Of a stretch of 64,000 nt of DNA, positions 57,891-64,000 are shown in pieces; within the stretch, counting starts at the first letter, position 1; every line of letters starts with the position of its first letter. The translations under genes and the position numbers were made by a program. The stretch is from contig MU270110.1 in the NCBI GenBank assembly GCA_021432635.1, positions 148,754 through 212,753 of the forward strand, in the 5' to 3' direction. Below the pieces are notes generated by a model, which was not told the origin of the DNA, did not search any database, and saw nothing but the letters and a program-made list of their open reading frames with translations. Source of the stretch: Thozetella sp. PMI_491 (Eukaryota; Ascomycota; Sordariomycetes; Chaetosphaeriales; Chaetosphaeriaceae).

Positions 57891-58337
57891 TGCAAAGCCT
57901 CCAATTGAGCTAGTTCAACACAGGTTCGCTTTAAAGCTTTTTCTTATCTGCGTCTATAAAGTAGGGCCACTTAAACCACTTAGATATTAGAATAGGCTTC
58001 CTGAGAGCTCCCGAGAGACCACGCGGAACTCATCATCTAGGCCCTTTACACAGCATACTGTCGTACCGCGAATTGCCAATTAGGATGGGTCTGAGCTGGC
58101 TAGAGTAGTATTCGGCAACGCATAGTTATGCAGCCCACACGCCCCAGCTCTAATTACCTCAGCCTGCCAGCATCAATGAGCTGCATTAGTGCCTGGAATT
58201 TTAGGACGCGGGCGCAATATGTTGCCCCTCCTCAACCGAGGGGAAATCTGGCGACATAAGACCGGAGCCGTGTCGTCAATAGAACGCGCCCAACTCTCTA
58301 TCTCACCCCCTCCGCTGTCAGTCTTTCCACGGCGATC
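57891..58337. other. Intergenic region, 447 bp
   Basis: Between the fourth regulator and the NACHT-WD40 gene, both on the plus strand. No gene or repeat is supported. Confidence 0.45.
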
Positions 58338-61300
58338 ATGCCGAATAGGTTTAAAAAGCCGTTTAAAACGCTTTTCCACCGTAATCCTAAGGACCCCGGT
58401 GAGGCCACGAGGTCCGACCTATTCGATGCCTCGGGGTCGCCTCCAGCACCTTCATCTGCGAATGTTCAAACCCCATCATCAACGGCCATGCTACTAGGCC
58501 GTCCCAAACAGCCCGCAGATACCGGAAATGACATTGTGCATCATCCAAAACAAGACCCAATATTGACCGGCGCTGAATCTCTCTGGGACAGGGCTTACGA
58601 TGAGCTCAAGCATGACGATCCGGAACATATGGACGAGTATGAGGAGCTTCTCTCCCAGGCCCTCACGTATGGTAAAGCCCCCCTCCTCTACTCCCGGTTT
58701 GTCGGAGGGTGGCTAGTCGGAGAGTATCCAAGCGTGCTATGTTACTAACCGGCTAGACGCAGCTACTCCCACATCTGGAGACACTTCCGTGCTGGGTGAT
58801 GGAGGTGGTGGAGGGCGCCCCAACCAGATTCCCCAGCATGATCCAACTGCGCGGCGGGAAAAGATGGAAAAAATCACAGTTCTTGGGTTAAAGCATATGA
58901 AGACGAAAGAAGTCAGCGTTACTCTGCTGGGGCACAAGCTAGAGCTGCAAAAAGCTGTCGCAGGGGCAGCTACCGCCGCGCATTGGGCAGAAGACTACAT
59001 TGGGGATGCCGTCAAAGACGTTCCTTACGCATCAGCAGTCTGGGCTGGCATCGCTTTAGCGTTGCCCCTTCTCAAGAATCCAGTTGAGAGCCAGACGAAG
59101 AACCAGGAGGGTTTCGAGTATGTGACGTCGCAGATATGTTACTACGCCGAGATGGAGTCGCTCCTCTTGCCGGAAGAGATGGCGAAGGGACTCAAATCCA
59201 ACCTTACCGACCGTCTTGTCGCTCTTTACAAGCTCATCATCGAATTCCAAGTAGCGACAATCCTGCTATTCTATCGAAGTCGCACCAAGAACTACGTTAG
59301 AGGGATCATCAAATATGACGAGTGGGAGGAAAAGCTCCAAGCCGTGAAGGAAAATGGGGCCGATGTCTCTAGGAAGTTCAGGGATGCTTTGCAGGGTCAG
59401 AATCTCAAAACTCTCGAGAAGCTAGCCGCCGCGGCCGAGACGATACGCCAGATTGCCGAGGCACAAGCCAGGGACATAGCGAATATGGCCCGTCGCTTGT
59501 CGGACTCGAAGCGACTAGAAGCCCTTAAAGACCTTCGGACGACCGATCCCCGGCACGATAAGCAGCGCATCGAGTCCGATAAGGGCGGACTGCTCTCGGA
59601 TGTGTACGACTGGATCTTAGAAAATGCTGAGTTTAAGGAATGGCGCGACGACGACCAGAGACAACTACTCTGGATCAAGGGCGACCCAGGCAAGGGCAAG
59701 ACGATGCTGCTATGCGGTATCATCAATGAGCTGAAAATATCTGCCGGCAGATGCCTATCGTACTTCTTCTGCCAGGCGACCGAGGTCCGGCTCAATAGCT
59801 CGACCTCGGTCCTGCGCGGACTGATGTACATGCTCATTGACCACCAGCCGTGGCTCGCCAGGCACGTGCAGAAGGAACACGAAGTGGCCGGAAGGGCTCT
59901 CTTCGAAGATAGCAATGCCTGGGTGGCGCTGTCTAATATTTTCAACGACATGCTAGATGATCCGGAGTTACAGCCTACACTCTTGGTTATCGACGCACTC
60001 GACGAGTGCGAAAGGGGACACGCGGAACTTTTGCAATTGATTCGCCTTTCTGCTTCAACACCCTCCGCTCGTGTAAAATGGATCGTGTCCAGTCGCTACA
60101 GCGATGAGATTGAACAAGCACTGAGGCTCGAGAATATCGGTTCTCAGTTGAGCCTCGAGCTAAACGAGGCGCAGGTGGCGCGCGCCGTGAGCCTTTATAT
60201 CGAGCGCAAGGCGGCCGAGCTACCTCAACTCCAAGACCCTGTCAAGCTGGAAAAATTTTGCACAGAGATGCGAGAGAAAGCCTCCGGCACTTTTCTGTGG
60301 GTAGCCATTGTCGTGAACGAGCTACGCCTACGCAAAGTCAGCAGCCGGGCCATGTCAGACTTCATGAAAGAGCTCCCGGCCGGACTTTCCCAGCTATATA
60401 GCCGGATCATGTCTCAGATTCAGCAACTAGCACGCGTTGATCGCGAGTACTGCCTCTCCATGCTCTCTCGGGCTGCGGTTGCATGCCGGCCGTTGACTCT
60501 CCTTGAACTAGCTGCTATGGCCGGGCTCCCGGACGACATTCTGGAGCATCCGGAAGAAATTGAAGAGATTGTCAAATTGTGCGGCTCATTTCTGACTATC
60601 CGAAGGAAAGTTGTTTATCTGGTCCACCAGTCCGCCAGAGATTACCTAACCAGCAGCGCGGCGGCCGACTTAGTTGGTTCAGGGATCGATCAGATCCACT
60701 ATGATATGTTCTCGCAGGCGCTAGCAGTGATGAACAAGGTACTCAGGCGCGACATCTATGGTCTACACGCACCTGGCTGCTCCATTGACGAAGCAAAGGC
60801 GCCTCGGCCCGATCCTCTCGGTACGGCGCGATACGCGTGCATGTTCTGGGTCGACCACCTGGAAGGTAGCGGCCCTGGCGAGAGAGCAATGGAAAGTCTT
60901 CGTGATGGCGGGGCGATTTACGCCTTTCTCCAGCAAAAATACCTTTACTGGCTTGAGTCTCTCAGTTTGCTCAGGAGAATTTCGAAGGGAGTGCTTTCAA
61001 TTGCGAAGCTCGTTGACCTTCTTAAGGTGACCGCCTATTTCTGCACTCCCCCAAAGCCATCGAAGCATAGCCGCTGACCGATTATAGGACCACCCAGCGG
61101 CAACTCAGCTTATCGCACGAGTTCGGGATGCACATCGCTTCTTGCTAACATATAGGATGGTGATTGAAAACTGGCCGCTCCAGATCTACGTCTCCGCGCT
61201 TGTGTTCAGTCCAACGCGCAGTATCACGCGGCAGACCTTTGAAAAAGACATAGTTGGGTGGATCACCGATATGCCGTCTATGGAAGATAGCTGGGATGCC

Positions 61301-63151
61301 TGTCAACAGACACTCGAGGGCAAAGAGAGGTTTACGTCCATTGCTTTCTCGAGCTCGGGAACTCTAGCATCGGGCACAGTTGGGGGATCCATCAAGATCT
61401 GGAACCCGGCTACCGGTCGCTGCAGAATAACGATTGTTGCTCACCGGAGCGACGTGCTTTCGCTCACATTCTCCGGCGCGGGACTGCTCGCGTCAGGGTC
61501 AAGAGGTACCACTGTTAAACTGTGGGACGATGCAACGGGCGAATGCCAGCGGGTTCTGGATGGTAATAATAATGGTATTCTGTCCCTTGCATTCCCAAGC
61601 ACGAACCATGTCGCCTCCGGATCGGCCGATGGAACTGTCAAGGTTTGGGATATTGGCACGGGTCAATGCGTGCGCACAATTACGACCCAAAGTAAAATGG
61701 TCCCATCAGTAGTCGCCTTGTCAGCTTCACAGCCGCTAGCTGCAATTGCTGCGGGCCAATCTGTCAAGATTTACGACGTTTTTACCGGCCAGTGCCAGGG
61801 TGTTTTGCAACTCGGCCAAAACAGCTACGATGAGATGGTTTTTTCGAGTTCAGGATCGCTCGCGTTGGCTGAGAGTCTCGGCGAGACCATCTTGCTTTGG
61901 GACACAACAACAGGCCACAGCCGGGAGCTCCAATGCGATGCCATGGTCGCTTCTCTCACTTTCTTAGATTCTGGCGAGCTGCTGTCGGGATCCTCTAGTG
62001 GCTTGATTACGGTGTGGGACACGACGGGAAAAACCGTGCAGACTCTGAAGTGCCACACAGACAGAATTCAGTCAATGGCATTAATGCCGAACTCGAGCCT
62101 CTTCGCCACGCTGGCGACAAGTAATACTATTAAACTCTGGGATATTGAAGATCTACGACGGCAACGTTTTGAGGGCCATAGCAGTACGCTAGACCGCCTG
62201 ATCAGTTCCGACGCCTCTGGTCAGGTGGTGACCATCGCTGCAGATGGTACAATGAAGCTCTGGAATGCCAATGGGAAATGCCAAAAGACGCTTGATATCT
62301 ATGACGGCGAAAACTATGCAGTGGCGCTTTCTCGCGATGGAATATTTCTAGCATCAGCACCCTACGACAATGGCATCCGACTCTGCGACCTCACCTCGGA
62401 GAGAGAAAGTGTGAGATTTGGGGACCGTCACGATCTGGTTACTTTGTTGGTATTCTCCTATGACACACAATTACTCGCCTCCGCATCGCTTGGTGGGACA
62501 GTGAGAATATGGGATTTGGGGGGACAATGTCGACTGGTTCTCAAGGGTCATGGCGATCGCCTCCTTTCTCTTGCCTTTTCCGCGGATTCTAGCCTAATCG
62601 CAGTATCAACATCTCGCTCTACAAAGCTATGGGCTGCTGATACTGGCATATTCCGGAAGGAATTAGATATCACTGCTACCTACTACCGGCATACATTGGC
62701 TTTTTCGCCTGACGGCCGCCTGCTGGTATCATCCTTGCATGGGAGAGAGGGAGATCTCGACACACGCCATGTTGGGATGTGGGATGTTGCAACAGGTCAA
62801 TGTCACTACATATTTCAAGTGGCTGGGGGTCCATACGATATATCATATGACGCCACAGGTGCGTGGTTGTACACAGATATGGGAGCTATCTGTTTGGATG
62901 AGCTTCCGGATTTGAAAGTCACTTCCCCGTGCGAAAGTTCGGGCCTCGTTCTAAGCAAACCTACGAGGTTCCATGACTTTGGTAGAGATAAGAATTCTGA
63001 GTGGATAATGAAGGACTCAAAAAGGCTGGTGTGGCTACCCCCAGACCATCGGTCCGATCATTGGGTAGTGAAAGGGTCGACAGTTTGGATTGGAAGTCCC
63101 ACGGGAAAGCCTCTTGTGTTTTCATTTGCACCCGGCGAGTCAGCTGTTTAG
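58338..63151 (+). CDS. NACHT-WD40 NLR-like receptor
   Basis: Exons 58338-58671, 58757-61026 and 61088-63151 join in frame to 1,555 residues. An about 120-residue disordered head leads into a helical NWD-type domain (about 130-370). The NACHT NTPase follows with P-loop KGDPGKGKT (419-427), Walker B LLVIDALDEC (520-529) and KWIVSSR, then a winged-helix-like region ending at about 868. The third exon encodes about ten WD40 repeats (for example ASGSADGTVKVWDIGTGQC and ASASLGGTVRIWDLGG). This is the architecture of fungal STAND receptors for vegetative incompatibility and non-self recognition: the propeller senses a ligand, NACHT oligomerises and the N-terminus signals. The repeats are diverged from each other, unlike the near-identical repeats of HNWD genes. 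Confidence 0.92.
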
Positions 63152-64000
63152 TCAATAGATTCGACTGTATGTCTGGAACATATACGTTGAGCGTGGTTCG
63201 CATTTCGCTCTTCTAATGCGTACAGAGGCGAAGAGAGTATATCTACATGTTAATCTTGGATAGATTGTTAGCTTGGAGAAGTTGCGACTGCGGTGGTATA
63301 GCTGATTGGTGAAGTCGCTAGCACAGCTGGTTGGCCAAGTCGTTAACCAGGTTTAGAAATGACTTTGTTGTTTATTCTACACATGCTTTGGTAGAGAGGC
63401 TAGTATTGTATCGCCCACTCATCGGGTCATTCGGGCCTAAGCCAATACCTCTGTTGCTTCATTGGTGGCAGGATTCCTTGTATGGGAATTCTAAGCTGAC
63501 AATCTTCCCAGGGGTAGAGTGTAAAGGCTGAGACGAGCAATACGATCCAGGTATACAAATATGATTTCAACAGAAGTGATGTACTTGCTGAGTAGCGCTG
63601 TTGGGTTATGCGACAATGGTATGGGAAGCGAGCAACGCAGCTTACGAAGCTCAGAGATGAAAGCTCCATGGCGACGACTGTCATCTACCGAAAAAGGTCA
63701 ACCAATGCCCATAGTAGATAATACAATACAACCCATGTTTGTTTGTTAGCATGGGAATTATAAGGCCACTGTCTTCATAAGAACAGTGGTTTACCTAGAT
63801 ACAGGGGGGTTTACAGAGCCAACGGGGAGCCAAAAGGGCCAACAAGGAGCCAAATAGTCCAATATAGAGCCAAATAAGCCAGCAAGGAGCCAAATGGACC
63901 AAGAACGAGTCTGCAGGGCAGATTACTGGACTTCAAGCTCTCATGTCTGATCGGCCTCTGTATTGTACCAAGCTAACAATCATACAGGGGGTGAATTGTA
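63152..64000. other. Intergenic end of the window, 849 bp
   Basis: No gene is supported. A 20-bp tandem repeat lies near the right end (63827-63909). Confidence 0.5.
63827..63909. repeat. 20-bp tandem repeat, four copies plus a partial
   Basis: GAGCCAA recurs exactly every 20 bases, at 63827, 63847, 63867 and 63887, with a further GAG at 63907. The other positions of each unit are partly conserved (units read roughly GAGCCAAATNNNCCANNAAN). A similar GAGCCAA starts at 63816, out of phase. Confidence 0.8.

Noticed and set aside
63430-63650. Possible retrotransposon LTR remnant
   Set aside because: Some LTR-like phrases occur on the minus strand, but no paired TG/CA ends or target duplication could be found.

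Overview
This window is nuclear DNA of a filamentous ascomycete (Pezizomycotina). The evidence is 24 protein genes, most with several 48-80 nt introns, four Zn2Cys6 regulators, a HET protein, a NACHT-WD40 receptor, a 2EXR protein, a DUF4246 protein and fungal-type MFS and NCS1 carriers. No tRNA, rRNA or CRISPR was seen. Gene models were built by joining reading frames at splice sites. Apart from two regulator genes, the pseudogene at 34.3-35.2 kb and the caveats given per gene, every multi-exon model closes in frame. The species cannot be named from the sequence alone.

Layout. 0-13 kb: a secreted unknown protein, a gene-poor stretch with a solo LTR (2631-2886), a membrane protein, an HSPA12-like Hsp70 ATPase (minus), a Ser/Thr-rich single-pass membrane protein and a long Gln/Pro-rich protein with a helical head. 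13.5-26.5 kb: a compact catabolic block with a SUT-type sugar carrier, an FMN 2-hydroxyacid oxidase, a Dal5-like anion carrier, a Zn2Cys6 regulator, an HpcH/HpaI aldolase, a D-2-hydroxyacid dehydrogenase and a second Zn2Cys6 regulator. The aldolase and dehydrogenase are divergent, and a near-perfect CGG/CCG palindrome lies between them. 27-37 kb: a DUF4246 protein, a 2EXR protein, a degenerate Hsp70-fold protein with a hydrophobic N-terminus, a broken GH55-like glucanase and a small six-cysteine secreted protein. 37-39.3 kb: a HET protein.

39.5-55 kb: a second catabolic block with a quinate/sugar permease, an NCS1 nucleobase-type permease, two divergent paralogous LLM-class flavin monooxygenases, a Zn2Cys6 regulator interrupted by an in-frame TAG, and a secreted FAD-linked oxidase. 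55.8-57.9 kb: a fourth Zn2Cys6 regulator whose last two exons do not join in frame. 58.3-63.2 kb: a 1,555-residue NACHT-WD40 receptor, followed by a 20-bp tandem repeat near the right edge.

How it may fit together (inference). The first block looks like an uptake-and-cleavage route for a sugar acid or other 2-hydroxy/2-oxo acid: two carriers, an oxidase, a pyruvate-yielding aldolase and a dehydrogenase under local regulators. The second looks like uptake and oxidative attack on a nitrogen-containing or xenobiotic compound. The HET, NACHT-WD40 and Hsp70-like genes belong to families used in fungal self/non-self recognition and protein quality control. Four introns appear to use GC-AG rather than GT-AG boundaries.
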